The notes below the pieces were generated by a model, which made no database searches, was not told where the DNA came from, and was given only the letters and a program-made list of their open reading frames with translations. From positions 52,616 to 116,615 of the forward strand of contig NZ_BAKN01000006.1 in the NCBI RefSeq assembly GCF_000614205.1: a stretch of DNA of 64,000 nt. The letters run 5' to 3'. Numbering within the stretch: position 1 is the stretch's first letter; every line of letters starts with the position of its first letter. Of the stretch, positions 45,729 through 56,015 are shown one piece after another. The DNA is from Hoylesella saccharolytica JCM 17484 (GTDB lineage: Bacteria > Bacteroidota > Bacteroidia > Bacteroidales > Bacteroidaceae). Both the position numbers and the translations under genes were made by a program.

Positions 45729-46999
45729 ATGGCAGTCAATAAAATCTTAGGCAACATCTTTAAGGGCGACAGGGTGATATGCTCGTCTTTTTCTTCCTTT
45801 GTATCATTAGTGCAATAGAGGTTTTCTCGGCCTCTTCGGCACTTACTTACAAAGGCGGTAGCTATTTTTCACCCATCATCAAACATGTCGGTATTCTAAT
45901 TCTCGGTATCGTTCTGATGTTGGTCACCACCAATATTCAGTGTCGCTATTTCAGAATTCTTATCCCTTTTTTGCTTCCCCTGTCGATGATAACCCTGATA
46001 TGGGTATTTTTTGCCGGCCAATCTACCAATGGTGCGCAGCGATGGATCAGCTTTCTGGGCATACAGTTTCAACCCTCAGAAATTGGTAAAGGTACAATGG
46101 TGCTGATTGTAGCACAAATTCTCAGCGTGATGCAAACAGAGAAAGGAGCCGATAAAAACGCTTTTAAGTATATTTTGATAGCCAGTTTGTTTATCGTTCC
46201 GCTCATTATGGTCGAAAATCTATCAACGGCCATGCTCTTATGTATCGTTATCTATCTGATGATGATACTAGGCAGAGTGCCTGCCCGGCAGTTGGGGAAA
46301 CTCTTGGGTGTGGTTGTTATAGGTGTGGTGCTTATGCTTTCGTTTGTACTGCTCGTGGGTCACGCCCCCCAACCCGATACTTCCAACCGTATGCTTACTG
46401 AACAGGTTGAAGAGAAAAAAGCCGAGAAAGGAACGCTGGATAAGATTTTTCATAGGGCCGATACATGGAAATCGCGTATATATAAGTTTGCAAAGCATGA
46501 AGAAGTTCCGCCTGAGAAGTTCGATTTGGATAAAGATGCTCAGGTAGGTCATGCCAATATTGCCATTGCTTCTTCCAATATTATCGGGCGCGGACCGGGT
46601 AATTCTGTTGAACGCGACTTTCTTTCGCAGGCCTTTTCCGACTTTATCTATGCCGTTATTATAGAAGAAACGGGTATTTTTGGCGCGGTATTCGTTGCCA
46701 TGCTCTACATCATCTTACTGTTTCGTGCGGGTATTATCGCTAATCGTTGTGAAAATAACTTTCCTGCATTTTTAGCTATGGGGTTGGCGCTTCTTCTCGT
46801 TACGCAAGCCCTTTTCAATATGTGCGTTGCTGTCGGATTGGTTCCAGTTACTGGTCAGCCCCTTCCGCTGATAAGTAAGGGAGGTACTTCTACAATTATC
46901 AACTGCGTTTATGTTGGGGCGATACTCAGTATCAGTCGCTCGGCAAAGAAGCTGCAGTCGGATAAGGAACAACTGATGGTAAATTCTGCTACAGCTTAA
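45729..46999 (+). CDS. ftsW: Peptidoglycan glycosyltransferase FtsW (one frameshift near the start)
   Basis: About 423 residues if one missing G near 45780-45782 is restored, giving MAVNKILGNIFKGDRVIWLV then FFFLCIISAIEVFSASS. Without it the protein would start at 45779 and lack its cytoplasmic N-terminus. SEDS family, about ten TM helices. Motifs: GAQRWISFLGIQFQPSEIGK, VENLSTAML, a long periplasmic/cytoplasmic loop (200-255), FSDFIYAVIIEETGIFGAVF, and VAVGLVPVTGQPLPLISKGG near the end. It polymerises lipid II at the septum with FtsI. Confidence 0.94.
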
Positions 47000-47208
47000 C
47001 GCATAAAATACGTAGATTGGGAGGTGCAGTTATCTCATTTGTGCGTAAGCCCCTGTTTCTTCTTTACGCTATCTCCTCTTTTTATTTTTTCTTTCGGAAT
47101 GACTCTTGCTGAGGTGTTTTTTTATTAAAAAGCCTCCAATAGGAACTCTCACCGAATGTAAAAGAATAAAAAAGCAGCTTTCGGCAACAAAAACACGAAA
47201 AAAATAAG

Positions 47209-47217
47209 TATTTTTGC
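47209..47217 (+). promoter_or_regulatory. Possible internal promoter before murG
   Basis: TATTTTTGC fits the -7 consensus, about 98 bp before the murG start, in the 315-bp gap after ftsW. The rest of the gap shows only T-rich stretches and no gene. It could drive murG to ftsZ independently (inference). Confidence 0.5.
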
Positions 47218-47314
47218 ATAGAATTGTCGGTATAAAGAATAAAGGCAAAAGAGGAATATAGCAAGCTTTATTCCGAAAGTTTGTAAAAAGGTCGAGACAT
47301 CATAATAAAAAAGT

Positions 47315-48420
47315 ATGGATAGGGAATTAAGAATTATCATCAGTGGGGGTGGAACCGGGGGCATATTTTTCCGGCCATCGCCATTGCCAATGCGATAAAA
47401 AACCAACATCCAGAGGCGAAGATTTTGTTTGTTGGCGCATTGGGACGGATGGAGATGCAACGTGTTCCTGCTGCTGGTTATGAAATTAAAGGATTACCTA
47501 TCTGTGGCTTCGATCGAAAGCATCTGCTGAAAAATATCGCTGTGCTTTATAAAATTTGGAAGAGCCAGCGCATAGCCAAGAAAATTATCAAGGCATTTCA
47601 ACCGATGGTTGCGGTGGGGGTTGGCGGCTACGCAAGCGGTCCAACCTTAAATATATGCGCCGGTATGGGTATTCCCTGCTTAATACAAGAACAAAACTCG
47701 TATGCCGGTGTTACTAATAAACTGTTAGCGAAGAAGGCTGCAAAAATCTGTGTCGCGTACGATGGGATGGAGCGCTTTTTTCCTGCGAATAAAATCATTA
47801 AGACAGGAAATCCTGTTAGGCAGGCATTAATTGAGACAGAGCATACTCGTGAAGACGCCCTGAAAACCTTTGGGCTCGACCCGAACAAGAAAACCATTCT
47901 ACTGGTGGGGGGTAGTCTGGGCGCAAAAACAATCAATGAAAGCGTATGGCAACACCTCGACTTAATCAAAGAGGGTAATGTGCAATTGATTTGGCAGACA
48001 GGAAAAATCTATCATTCGGAGATCGTTGAGCGTTTAAAGGCTTACGGTGAACTACCGATGCTTCAAGTAATGGATTTTATCAATGATATGGGACTTGCTT
48101 ATCGGGCAGCCGACCTTGTGGTCAGTAGAGCGGGGGCAAGCAGTATCTCCGAGTTTTGCCTTATCGGTAAACCGGTTATCTTAATTCCCAGTCCGAATGT
48201 AGCAGAAGACCATCAAACAAAAAATGCAATGGCTTTGGTAGAGAAAAAAGCTGCTATCCTTGTCAGAGATTCGGACGCTCCTCAAACACTTCTCCGCACT
48301 GCCATTGATACCGTAAATAATGAAGAGTGCTTAAAAAACTTAAGCCAACAGATATTGAAACTTGGATTAAAAGACTCTGCTAATGCTATTGCAGAGGAAG
48401 TAATCAGGCTGGCAAAATAG
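47315..48420 (+). CDS. murG: UDP-GlcNAc transferase MurG (one frameshift near the start)
   Basis: About 368 residues from ATG 47315 when one missing C at about 47361-47362 is restored, giving IIISGGGTGGHIFPAIAIAN, the essential glycine-rich donor/lipid motif. As written the frame closes after 27 codons and resumes at 47425. Further motifs: VGVGGYASGPTLNI, IQEQNSYAGVTNKLL, KTGNPVR, LVGGSLGAKTINES, VVSRAGASSISEFCLIGKP and AEDHQTKNAMALVE. It adds GlcNAc to lipid I to form lipid II on the inner face of the membrane. Confidence 0.95.
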
Positions 48421-48442
48421 ATTAAACAGGAGACTCAAAATA

Positions 48443-49827
48443 ATGAAACCAAAAGATATAAAAGCTGTATATTTTATCGGGGCAGGTGGTATTGGCATGA
48501 GTGCTATCGCCCGATATTTTATCAAGAAAGGACTTGTGGTGGCGGGTTATGATAAAACGCCATCAGAGTTAACACAACAATTAGAAAAAGAAGGTATGCT
48601 TCTTCACTATGAAGAGAGTGTAACCGAAATCCCATATGTTTGCAAAGACCCTCGCTCGTGTTTGGTAATATATACACCTGCCATACCTGAAAGTCATCAA
48701 GAGCTGGCTTTCTTTCGGGCCAATGGCTTTGAAATAGAAAAACGTGCACAAGTGTTAGGCACACTTACCTGCACGCATAAAGGGCTCTGTTTTGCCGGTA
48801 CACATGGTAAAACAACAACTTCGGCCATGTGTGCGCATATCATGCACCAAAGCCATTTAGACTGTAACGCTTTTCTTGGGGGTATATCCAAAAACTATGG
48901 AACCAATTACATTTTGAGCGATCATAGCGATTATGTCGTTATAGAAGCCGATGAGTTTGATCGTTCTTTTCATTGGCTTCGTCCATGGATGAGTGTTATC
49001 ACCTCTACAGACCCCGATCACTTGGATATTTATGGAACAGAAGAAGCTTATTTGGATAGTTTTCGATATTATACAACGCTGATTCAAGAAGGTGGTGCTT
49101 TAATTATTCATCACGGATTGCAGATGAAGCCGGAGGTGAAACCCGGTGTTAGAATTTACCAATATGGTCTGAATAAAGGTGATTTTCATGCAACGAATAT
49201 CCAAATCGACAATGGTGAGATTACGTTCGACTTGATTTCTCCGGTTGAAGATGTAAAAGGCATTCATTTAGGACAACCTGTACCGATTAATATTGAAAAC
49301 GGAGTGGCTGCAATGGCAATGGCTCAACTGAATGGTTGCACTGCAGCAGAACTTAAGTATGGCATGAAAACCTACCAAGGGTTAACCGCCGTTTCGATTT
49401 TAAGATAAAAAATAACAAACAGGTATTTTTGAGCGACTACGCACATCATCCTCAAGAGATATATCAAAGTGCTAAAAGTATTCGAGAACTTTATAAGCAT
49501 CGCAAGATAACTGCTGTTTTTCAACCGCATCTTTACACACGCACACGAGATTTCTACAAAGAGTTTTCGGATGCTTTGAGCCAATTAGACGAGGTTATTC
49601 TCTGTGATATTTATCCCGCTCGCGAACTTCCTATTGAGGGAGTAACGAGTAAATTGATTTATGATCAGTTGAAAGATGGCGTAGAAAAAAGCATGATACA
49701 CAAGGAGGATGTTCTCGAATTAGTAAAGAAAAGAGATTTTGATGTACTTGTATTTCTTGGTGCAGGCGATTTAGATAACTATGTTCCACAGGTAACACAA
49801 ATCTTAAAGAATAAGAATAAGCAGTGA
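48443..49827 (+). CDS. murC: UDP-N-acetylmuramate-L-alanine ligase (one frameshift)
   Basis: About 461 residues; one G is missing from the run at 49379-49381, after which QGVNRRFDFKIKNNKQVFLS continues. Motifs: FIGAGGIGMSAIARYFIKKG, ATP loop FAGTHGKTTTSAMCAHIM, LGGISKNYGTNYIL, VIEADEFDRSFHWL, TDPDHLDIYGT, DYAHHPQEI, AVFQPHLYTRTRDFY and YPARELPIEGVTS. It adds the first L-alanine to UDP-MurNAc. Lies 22 bp after murG and before ftsQ, in the dcw order usual for Bacteroidetes. Confidence 0.96.
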
Positions 49828-49849
49828 CAAGAATATTTGTCTTATACGT

Positions 49850-50665
49850 ATGATGAGCGTGAACTGGAAGAAAACTCTGACAGTTGTGCTGGATATAATG
49901 CTTGCAGGCTATATTGTTCTGGCATTCACGGCTTTTAATAAGCCTGATATGCAAGCGCGTGTCTGTAAAAAAGTAAACATTCATATTCAGGACGAAACAA
50001 CCAATGGGTTTATTACAGCCACTGATATTAAATCACGTCTTGACAAAAAACATCTTTATCCTCTATCTCAACCTATGCAAAAAGTAAAAGGCAGAAAGAT
50101 TGAGGATATGTTAAAAAAGAGCCCGTTTGTAAAAACTGTCGAATGTTATAAGACGCAAGACGGAGAAGTTAATATCGTTATTACCCAGCGTATGCCCGTT
50201 ATACGCATCAAAGCTCATAACGGAGACGATTATTATCTGGACGATAACAACCAGATAATGCCCAATTCACACTATTCATCCGATTTAATTATAGCTACAG
50301 GAAATATAGATAAAGTTTATGCGCAAAACTATATTTCCATTTTAAGCAATATCTTTATGGGCAGTGATTTATGGCGGAATCAGATTGAACAAATTAACGT
50401 TCTGCCCAACGAAGGAATTGAATTGGTGCCTCGCGTAGGCAATCATATTGTTTATATTGGTCAACTTCCCGAAATCTCTGATAGTAAAGAGCGACAGAAA
50501 GTGGTGTCCGATTATATCAACAAAAAGATGACTCGTTTGGAGAAGTTTTATAAATACGGGCTTTCACAAGTAGGATGGAATAAATACGCATATATTAATT
50601 TAGAGTTTGACAACCAAATCATTTGCAAAAAAAGAGCAAATGAAAAGCAAGAACAGACCAGATAA
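49850..50665 (+). CDS. ftsQ: Cell division protein FtsQ
   Basis: 271 residues. One N-terminal TM helix (VVLDIMLAGYIVLAFTAF) and a periplasmic region with a POTRA-like segment (VNIHIQDETTNGFITATDIK, KIEDMLKKSPFVKTVECYKT) and a beta-domain (MPVIRIKAHNGDDYYLDDN). Position between murC and ftsA and this topology identify FtsQ, which joins FtsL/FtsB to control the divisome. The family is poorly conserved, so the call rests partly on context. The C-terminus is very basic and overlaps possible upstream starts of ftsA. Confidence 0.88.
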   Translation: MMSVNWKKTLTVVLDIMLAGYIVLAFTAFNKPDMQARVCKKVNIHIQDETTNGFITATDIKSRLDKKHLYPLSQPMQKVKGRKIEDMLKKSPFVKTVECYKTQDGEVNIVITQRMPVIRIKAHNGDDYYLDDNNQIMPNSHYSSDLIIATGNIDKVYAQNYISILSNIFMGSDLWRNQIEQINVLPNEGIELVPRVGNHIVYIGQLPEISDSKERQKVVSDYINKKMTRLEKFYKYGLSQVGWNKYAYINLEFDNQIICKKRANEKQEQTR

Positions 50666-50678
50666 AGAGACATATCAT

Positions 50679-52079
50679 ATGGCAAAAGAATTTATCGTAG
50701 CAATAGAAATCGGCTCTTCTAAAATAACCGGTATCGCAGGATTAAAGAGCAAAGACGGCGGAATTACCGTATTGGCAGTTGCCAAAGAAGATTCTTCTGA
50801 GAGTATTCGCAAGGGAGTTGCGTACAATCTTGACCGTACCACGTCGTGTCTTAAAAAAGTTATCAGTAAGTTGCGTGGCACTCTTCGAACAGAGATAGCT
50901 TATGCCTATGTAGGCATTGGCGGGCAGTCTATTCGCAGTATTAAGAATACCGTTATAAAAGAATTACCCGATGACACCGTCATTTCACAAGATATGGTAG
51001 ACGAACTGATGGATTCTAATCGTAGTATGTCGTATCCAGATCAAGATATTCTTGATGCTATTACGCAAGAATACAAGGTAGACATGCAGTACCAATTAGA
51101 CCCGGTAGGGGTGCAATGTACGCATCTGGAAGGCAATTTCCTCAACATTCTTTGGCGTAGCTCTTATTATCGCAACCTTAAAAAATGTCTCGAGAATGCG
51201 CAAATAGCAATTGCCGATGTATATATTGCACCTTTGGCTTTGGCCGATAGCGTGCTCACTGAAGCTGAACGCCGTAGCGGTTGTGTGTTGGTTGACCTTG
51301 GCGCACAAACTACAACCGTGTCAGTTTACTACAAAAATATTCTTCGTCATCTTGTTGTTATCCCACTCGGTGCATACAATATAACCAAAGATATTGCCTC
51401 TTTACAAATGGAAGAGCAGGATGCCGAGTATATTAAACGGCGGTATGCCAGTGCTTACACTGACACAAACGATATTGACGATACTCTGAAATATTCGATA
51501 GATCAGGATCGGAGCATTGAAAGCCACGAACTAATTAAGATTGTTGAGGCCCGACTTGACGAGATTATTAGTAACGTTAAGAATCAAATTCCCGAAGAAT
51601 ATGATGGCCGATTATTGGGCGGACTTATCTTAACCGGTGGTGGTGCCGAGTTAAATAATATAGAAGAGGCTTTCCGTAGGAAAATCGAAATAAACAAAAT
51701 ACGAACAGCCAAGTTTGTTAATCAACCCGTAAGCTCTAATCATTCTGATATAACGGCACACAACGGTATGATGAATACGGTGTTAGGTTTGTTGGCTAAA
51801 GGTAATTTAAACTGTGCCGGCAGCGAAATATCCGACGATCTCTTTGGTAACATCAATCACCCGATATCGGTTGCTCGTCCATCAGAAAGTTTGCAAAAAC
51901 CTTCTGAAACACCAACAAACAGACAGCCGGAAAAGCCAACTCCTGCTGAAAGTGATGTGCAAACGAAAGATACGGATGTCGTCGATGAGGAAGATATAAA
52001 GAGAGAGCCGGGTGCACTTAGCAAGTTCGGAAAAAGCCTTAAAGACTTTATAAGCAAGATGGCGAGCGAAGAAGAATAA
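50679..52079 (+). CDS. ftsA: Cell division protein FtsA
   Basis: 466 residues from MAKEFIVAIEIGSSKITGIA (50679); in-frame ATGs at 50640 and 50607 inside ftsQ are less typical. Actin-like ATPase with phosphate loops VAIEIGSSKITG and CVLVDLGAQTTTVSVY, the SHS2 (1C) domain (RTEIAYAYVGIGGQSIRS) and GLILTGGGAELNNIEEAF. The C-terminal ~75 residues are a proline/acidic linker ending in a short basic amphipathic helix (SKFGKSLKDFISKM), the membrane-targeting sequence that tethers FtsZ. 13 bp after ftsQ. Confidence 0.95.
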   Translation: MAKEFIVAIEIGSSKITGIAGLKSKDGGITVLAVAKEDSSESIRKGVAYNLDRTTSCLKKVISKLRGTLRTEIAYAYVGIGGQSIRSIKNTVIKELPDDTVISQDMVDELMDSNRSMSYPDQDILDAITQEYKVDMQYQLDPVGVQCTHLEGNFLNILWRSSYYRNLKKCLENAQIAIADVYIAPLALADSVLTEAERRSGCVLVDLGAQTTTVSVYYKNILRHLVVIPLGAYNITKDIASLQMEEQDAEYIKRRYASAYTDTNDIDDTLKYSIDQDRSIESHELIKIVEARLDEIISNVKNQIPEEYDGRLLGGLILTGGGAELNNIEEAFRRKIEINKIRTAKFVNQPVSSNHSDITAHNGMMNTVLGLLAKGNLNCAGSEISDDLFGNINHPISVARPSESLQKPSETPTNRQPEKPTPAESDVQTKDTDVVDEEDIKREPGALSKFGKSLKDFISKMASEEE

Positions 52080-52167
52080 CCCTTAACAATAAAAGTAAAA
52101 TACAAGAACATCGTATGCCGACGTAGATAAACGTTATTCGATCGGCATCATAAATACAATCAAGACT

Positions 52168-53495
52168 ATGACTGATAACAATGCAAGAACCGGTTTGGTT
52201 GATTTTGGAGAGCCCGAAGTAGAGAGCAGCATCATCAAGGTTATTGGTGTAGGCGGCGGTGGCGGTAATGCTGTCAACCATATGTATCGCGAGGGTATCC
52301 ATAAGGTTTCTTTTGTGCTCTGCAATACAGATAATCAGGCACTTAGCGACTCACCTGTTCCCGTACATTTGCAGTTGGGAAAGGAAGGCCTTGGTGCCGG
52401 AAACCGACCCGAAAGAGCAAGAATTGCAGCCGAAGAGAGCATCGATGACATTCGCAATATATTGAACGATGGTACTAAGATGGTTTTCATTACCGCCGGA
52501 ATGGGTGGAGGAACGGGAACCGGAGCTGCGCCAGTTGTTGCCCGGGTGGCAAAAGAGCTGGGTATCCTTACGGTGGGTATCGTTACCATTCCTTTTCGAT
52601 TTGAGGGTGCTCGCAAAATTGATCAAGCGCTCGATGGTGTTGAAGCGATGGCTAAAAACGTCGATGCGTTGCTGGTTATCAATAATGAACGCCTCCGACA
52701 AATCTATCCCGACCTCTCTGTAATGAAGCTTTTGCAAAAGCCGACGACACTTTAAGCATCGCCGCAAAGAGCATTGCCGAGATTATTACTTATCATGGCT
52801 TTATGAATCTTGACTTTAATGATGTAAAAACCGTACTTAAAGATGGTGGTGTAGCTATCATGAGTACGGGTTATGGTGAAGGCGAAGGCCGCGTAAAACA
52901 AGCCATTCACGATGCCCTTCACTCGCCGTTGCTCAATGATAACGATGTGTTCAATTCTAAAAAAATACTCCTCAACATCTCTTTCTGTAGTGAAAAAAGC
53001 GACGGAACGGGCTTGATGATGGAAGAAATGAACGACATCGACGAGTTTATGGCGAAGTTTGGGCGCGACTTTGAAATAAAATGGGGAATGGCTGTAGACC
53101 CCGAGCTGGGTCCCAAAGTCAAGGTAACCATCCTCGCTACCGGCTTTGGCATTGAGAATGTAGACGGCATTAACGAGCGAATGGCCAAAAGAAGTCAAGA
53201 AGACGAATTGGCTAAGGAACAGGAAAAAGAAGAACAGGAAAAGCGAAGAGAAATTTATTATGGCAATGATACACCGCCAACTAAACGTAAGCAACATGCT
53301 AACATCTACTTCTTCCGACCTGAAGACCTCGATAACGAAGATGTTATTATTGCCGTTGAAGAGTCGCCCACTTACAGTCGCTCACAACAACGTCTTGAGG
53401 ATATTCGTAAACGCTCCATCAGTGAGCCCGAAGAAGACGATGAGGAACCTGAGGAAACCTTGCAAGAGGGTACCATCAGTTTTACAGAACCCTAA
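52168..53495 (+). CDS. ftsZ: Cell division GTPase FtsZ (one frameshift)
   Basis: About 442 residues; one G is missing at 52725, where [19 protein letters not shown] is expected. Tubulin-fold GTPase: [19 protein letters not shown], the T4 loop [35 protein letters not shown], then the second half ([32 protein letters not shown]). The tail (about 325-442) is long, acidic and probably disordered ([14 protein letters not shown]). It assembles the Z ring. The break falls within the [14 protein letters not shown] helix, so an unrepaired protein could not function. Confidence 0.96.
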
Positions 53496-53510
53496 AAAAC
53501 AAACAATTCT

Positions 53511-53960
53511 ATGGCATTATTTGAACAAGTAAGCAACGACATTAAAGAGGCAATGAAGGCTCGCGATAAAGTGCGCCTCGATACCTTACGCAACATCAAA
53601 AAAGTGTTTCTCGAAGCCAAAACGGCACCCGGAGCTAACGATCTGTTAGAAGATGCTGATGCCCTGAAGATACTTCAGAAGCTGGCTAAGCAAGGTCGTG
53701 AAGCTGCAGCCACATTTGTTCAGCAGGGCAGACAAGACCTTGCTGATGAAGAGTTGGCCCAAGTACGCGTCATCGACGAATATCTTCCGCAACCCTTCAC
53801 CGAAGCAGAAATTGAGCAAACGGTAAAAAACATCATTGCCCAAACCGGTGTATCAAGCATCAAAGAGATGGGTAAGGTGATGGGATTGGCAAGCAAACAG
53901 ATGGCAGGTCGTGCCGAAGGTGGCGCCATTTCGGCGGTAGTAAAACGGCTACTCAGCTGA
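53511..53960 (+). CDS. YqeY/GatB-like domain protein
   Basis: 149 residues, full-length YqeY family: QVSNDIKEAMKARDKVRLDT, LRNIKKVFLEAKTAPG, ILQKLAKQGREAAATFVQQG, QVRVIDEYLPQPFTEAEIE and a C-terminal MGLASKQMAGRAEGGAISA. The fold matches the tail domain of GatB amidotransferase subunits, which interacts with tRNA; stand-alone YqeY has no firmly known role. It lies 15 bp after ftsZ and ends the dcw transcription unit before a strong terminator. Confidence 0.93.
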   Translation: MALFEQVSNDIKEAMKARDKVRLDTLRNIKKVFLEAKTAPGANDLLEDADALKILQKLAKQGREAAATFVQQGRQDLADEELAQVRVIDEYLPQPFTEAEIEQTVKNIIAQTGVSSIKEMGKVMGLASKQMAGRAEGGAISAVVKRLLS

Positions 53961-54057
53961 TACAGAACCGCTGTAGCAGCTCAAACAGATTAAAACTACC
54001 TATTCAAGAGTTTTGCACGGCAATAAAAACATCGTTTCATTCCTATTTTATATTTGG

Positions 54058-54088
54058 CAGACACCTCTACATGAGGTGTCTGTTTTTT
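54058..54088 (+). terminator. Intrinsic terminator of the dcw-yqeY operon
   Basis: CAGACACCT (54058-54066) pairs with AGGTGTCTG (54074-54082), followed by TTTTTT, about 98 bp after the yqeY stop. Confidence 0.9.
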
Positions 54089-54137
54089 GTGCTTGGCCTT
54101 GCAACTTTATCTTTGGTCGAGATGCGAAGATTTTTAT

Positions 54138-54512
54138 TTTTTCACCTTCAAGTTATTTACAAATCAGCAATTTTCTCTTGTCAGGAAATCAGAAGCAACC
54201 TCACGAGAGTGCCAACTAAATTTTTCAGCGGGCTCTCGGCTCCTCAAATCGCAAGGATTTTACGGTTGTATATATTGTTGATAATTAGCCGTTTGTGGGT
54301 GTGTTGATAAATTTTATCTCTTTTTAGTCCTCCTACAGCGCCCTAAAACCACGTTTTTTAGGTTGCAAAAGCATAGGTTTTGGCATGCAAAAGATGATTT
54401 TTTACCCTCCAAAAACTATGCTTTCGGCAATCCAAAAGCTAAGCTTCTTTGTAACTCATTGATAATGAGCAGATATAAAATAGAAAACAAGAAAAGGGTA
54501 ACGATTTGGTTA
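54138..54512. repeat. Core-only third copy of the MITE-like element
   Basis: It matches the core of copies 1 and 2: TCACCTTCAAG, the AGGAAATC region, CACGAGAGTGCCAAC, GCAAGGATTTTACGGTTGTA, GCGCCCTAAAACC and the 22-bp-phased palindromes at 54345, 54367, 54389, 54411 and 54434. The outer ~240 bp of both arms are absent. Either the arms were lost or the core exists independently of them. Confidence 0.75.
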
Positions 54513-55544
54513 CTACTCAAATTCCCCGAACTTCCTTGATTTGCTGTCGTTTCAAACAACTCTTGTTATTGATGCAAAGATAAATAAAATGTGCTGTCCG
54601 ACCAAAGAAAATACTTATTTTTTCTTGTCGGACAAACTTTCCGACTGTCATTTCGATGGTTTTAATTGTCTTGCTGAAATCCTCCTCGTCTTCGGCAGGA
54701 ACAAGTTATGCCCTCTCTTCGTAAACTTCGCTATTCGGCATAACCCATCCCTGCCTTTGGTATGACCGCCGAAAAGAGGCAGGGAGCAGTCTGTCGAAAG
54801 AGTTTCGGCAAATCTGCTTCCTGCCACATTTCCATGTACCGGTCATACTTCTAAGGCATGGATTTCAGCAAGACCATTTTTCAGCACTTTTCTCTTTTGA
54901 TATTTTTCTTTTCTTGGAAGCGGTTGTAAAAGCCGTATGGTTTGTCGTCGGAGAAGTCGGAGCCATTCAGATGGTGATAAATCCCTCACCTGTCTACCTC
55001 CGACTTGTCTGACAAAGCCGCAGGAAAAGTACACGCCTGCCTGTCGTAGCAAGTCCAAAAGGCAGACTTCGCACCTTTCCTTTTCTGTCTTTGTCTTCTT
55101 TGGTAGCTTTTACACACCCGCTTTATTACGCTTTTCTCTATCTGATTGTATGGCATGCAATCAGATTTTCAATTTTCATTCGCATCTGTCTCTTTGCCGT
55201 TTACCTCCATTTGGATGCAGTCTTCACCGTATCGCATCCGTTGGTCGTTCCCGTTCAGGCGCAAAGGTAATTCCGGGATGCTACGCTGCTGCAAGGTCGG
55301 CGCCTTCGGTTTTGGAGAAAATCTCCACGCCTGCGCTCCACTGCGTTTCGCTCCGGGTAGTATTTTCCCTCAAAAACCTTGCATTCGCTCATCCCTACCT
55401 TTGTTAGGCACCTGAAACGAAAACGACCGATGCGACAGGAAGACGCATTAAAAAAAATGTCGGATAAACGAGAGACTGATAAGCAGTGAAACTCAACTCC
55501 CTCAAGCTCTTGGATCCGCATTAAACATTAAAACCCTTAGCAAA
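54513..55544. other. Gene-poor stretch at the presumed left end of the conjugative transposon
   Basis: No convincing gene over about 1 kb. A strong hairpin, TGTCCGAC...GTCGGACA (54595-54634) with an inner AAGAAAA/TTTTCTT stem, is placed as a terminator. A short minus-strand frame near 54750-54840 (KYDRYMEMWQEADLPKLF) looks peptide-like but is closed by stops and may be a relic. From about 54850 rightwards base composition rises to that of the transposon genes, so the chromosome/element border probably lies between 54480 and 54850 (inference). Confidence 0.4.
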
Positions 55545-55760
55545 ATGGAAAAGTCAATCAACATTCACCGAGCCTTGTGTACAACCCTCCGCCTGCTGCT
55601 CACAAGCGTTCTAAGTATCGTCTTTGGAGCGGTCGGTATGGTTGTCGGTTTACTTGCGGAAATCATCGCAGGCATCCTCCGCACCCTTTGGGCAATAGTC
55701 CTCTACGTGCTCACCCTCGTAAGTATTCTCGCCCTTATTCTTTGGATATTCACCCTATAA
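55545..55760 (+). CDS. Small membrane protein of the conjugative transposon
   Basis: 71 residues. After a short polar start, two hydrophobic segments cover most of the chain (LLLTSVLSIVFGAVGMVVGL and IIAGILRTLWAIVLYVLTLV). Function unknown. First of a plus-strand run of small genes of the kind carried next to tra operons in Bacteroidales conjugative transposons; 12 bp before the next gene. Confidence 0.65.
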   Translation: MEKSINIHRALCTTLRLLLTSVLSIVFGAVGMVVGLLAEIIAGILRTLWAIVLYVLTLVSILALILWIFTL

Positions 55761-55772
55761 ACATAAATCAAG

Positions 55773-55994
55773 ATGAAAACAAGACACAGCAAGACACCCA
55801 GCCAGCAATGCCGATACTACGAAGTGGACAATATCTTCGAGTATATGTATGAGACCTACATCAACGGCAACCATTCGCAACTGAAAATCTTGTACAAGGA
55901 GTTGCGCAGAGAAGCAAGAAAAGAGTTTATCGCATTCTGCTTTGAAATGGTCAGTCCCCAACACAGAATGCAAATTATCCAAGCTATCGTTTAA
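55773..55994 (+). CDS. Hypothetical conjugative-transposon protein, 73 residues
   Basis: Highly charged and helical (YYEVDNIFEYMYETYINGN, then LKILYKELRREARKEFIAF, then MVSPQHRMQIIQAIV). No known domain recognised and no signal peptide, so probably cytosolic. Spacing of 12 and 21 bp to its neighbours indicates one operon. Codon use and base composition match the flanking transposon genes rather than the AT-rich chromosome gaps. Confidence 0.65.
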   Translation: MKTRHSKTPSQQCRYYEVDNIFEYMYETYINGNHSQLKILYKELRREARKEFIAFCFEMVSPQHRMQIIQAIV

Positions 55995-56015
55995 CGTTAA
56001 TAAAAACTTACAGCA

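Noticed and set aside
50607..50678. Upstream starts for ftsA inside ftsQ (50607, 50640)
   Set aside because: The extension is an artefact of overlap with the basic end of ftsQ. FtsA proteins normally begin a few residues before FIVAIEIGSSK.
52168..53495. Programmed frameshifting in ftsZ and other dcw genes
   Set aside because: No common slippery heptamer or pseudoknot, and each site differs. Similar breaks occur in unrelated genes along the window, so sequence error is more likely.
55146..55415. 89-codon open frame in the gap before the small membrane protein gene
   Set aside because: Arginine- and serine-rich with no start context; a minus-strand frame overlaps it, and no domain is seen. 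Treated as non-coding transposon sequence.
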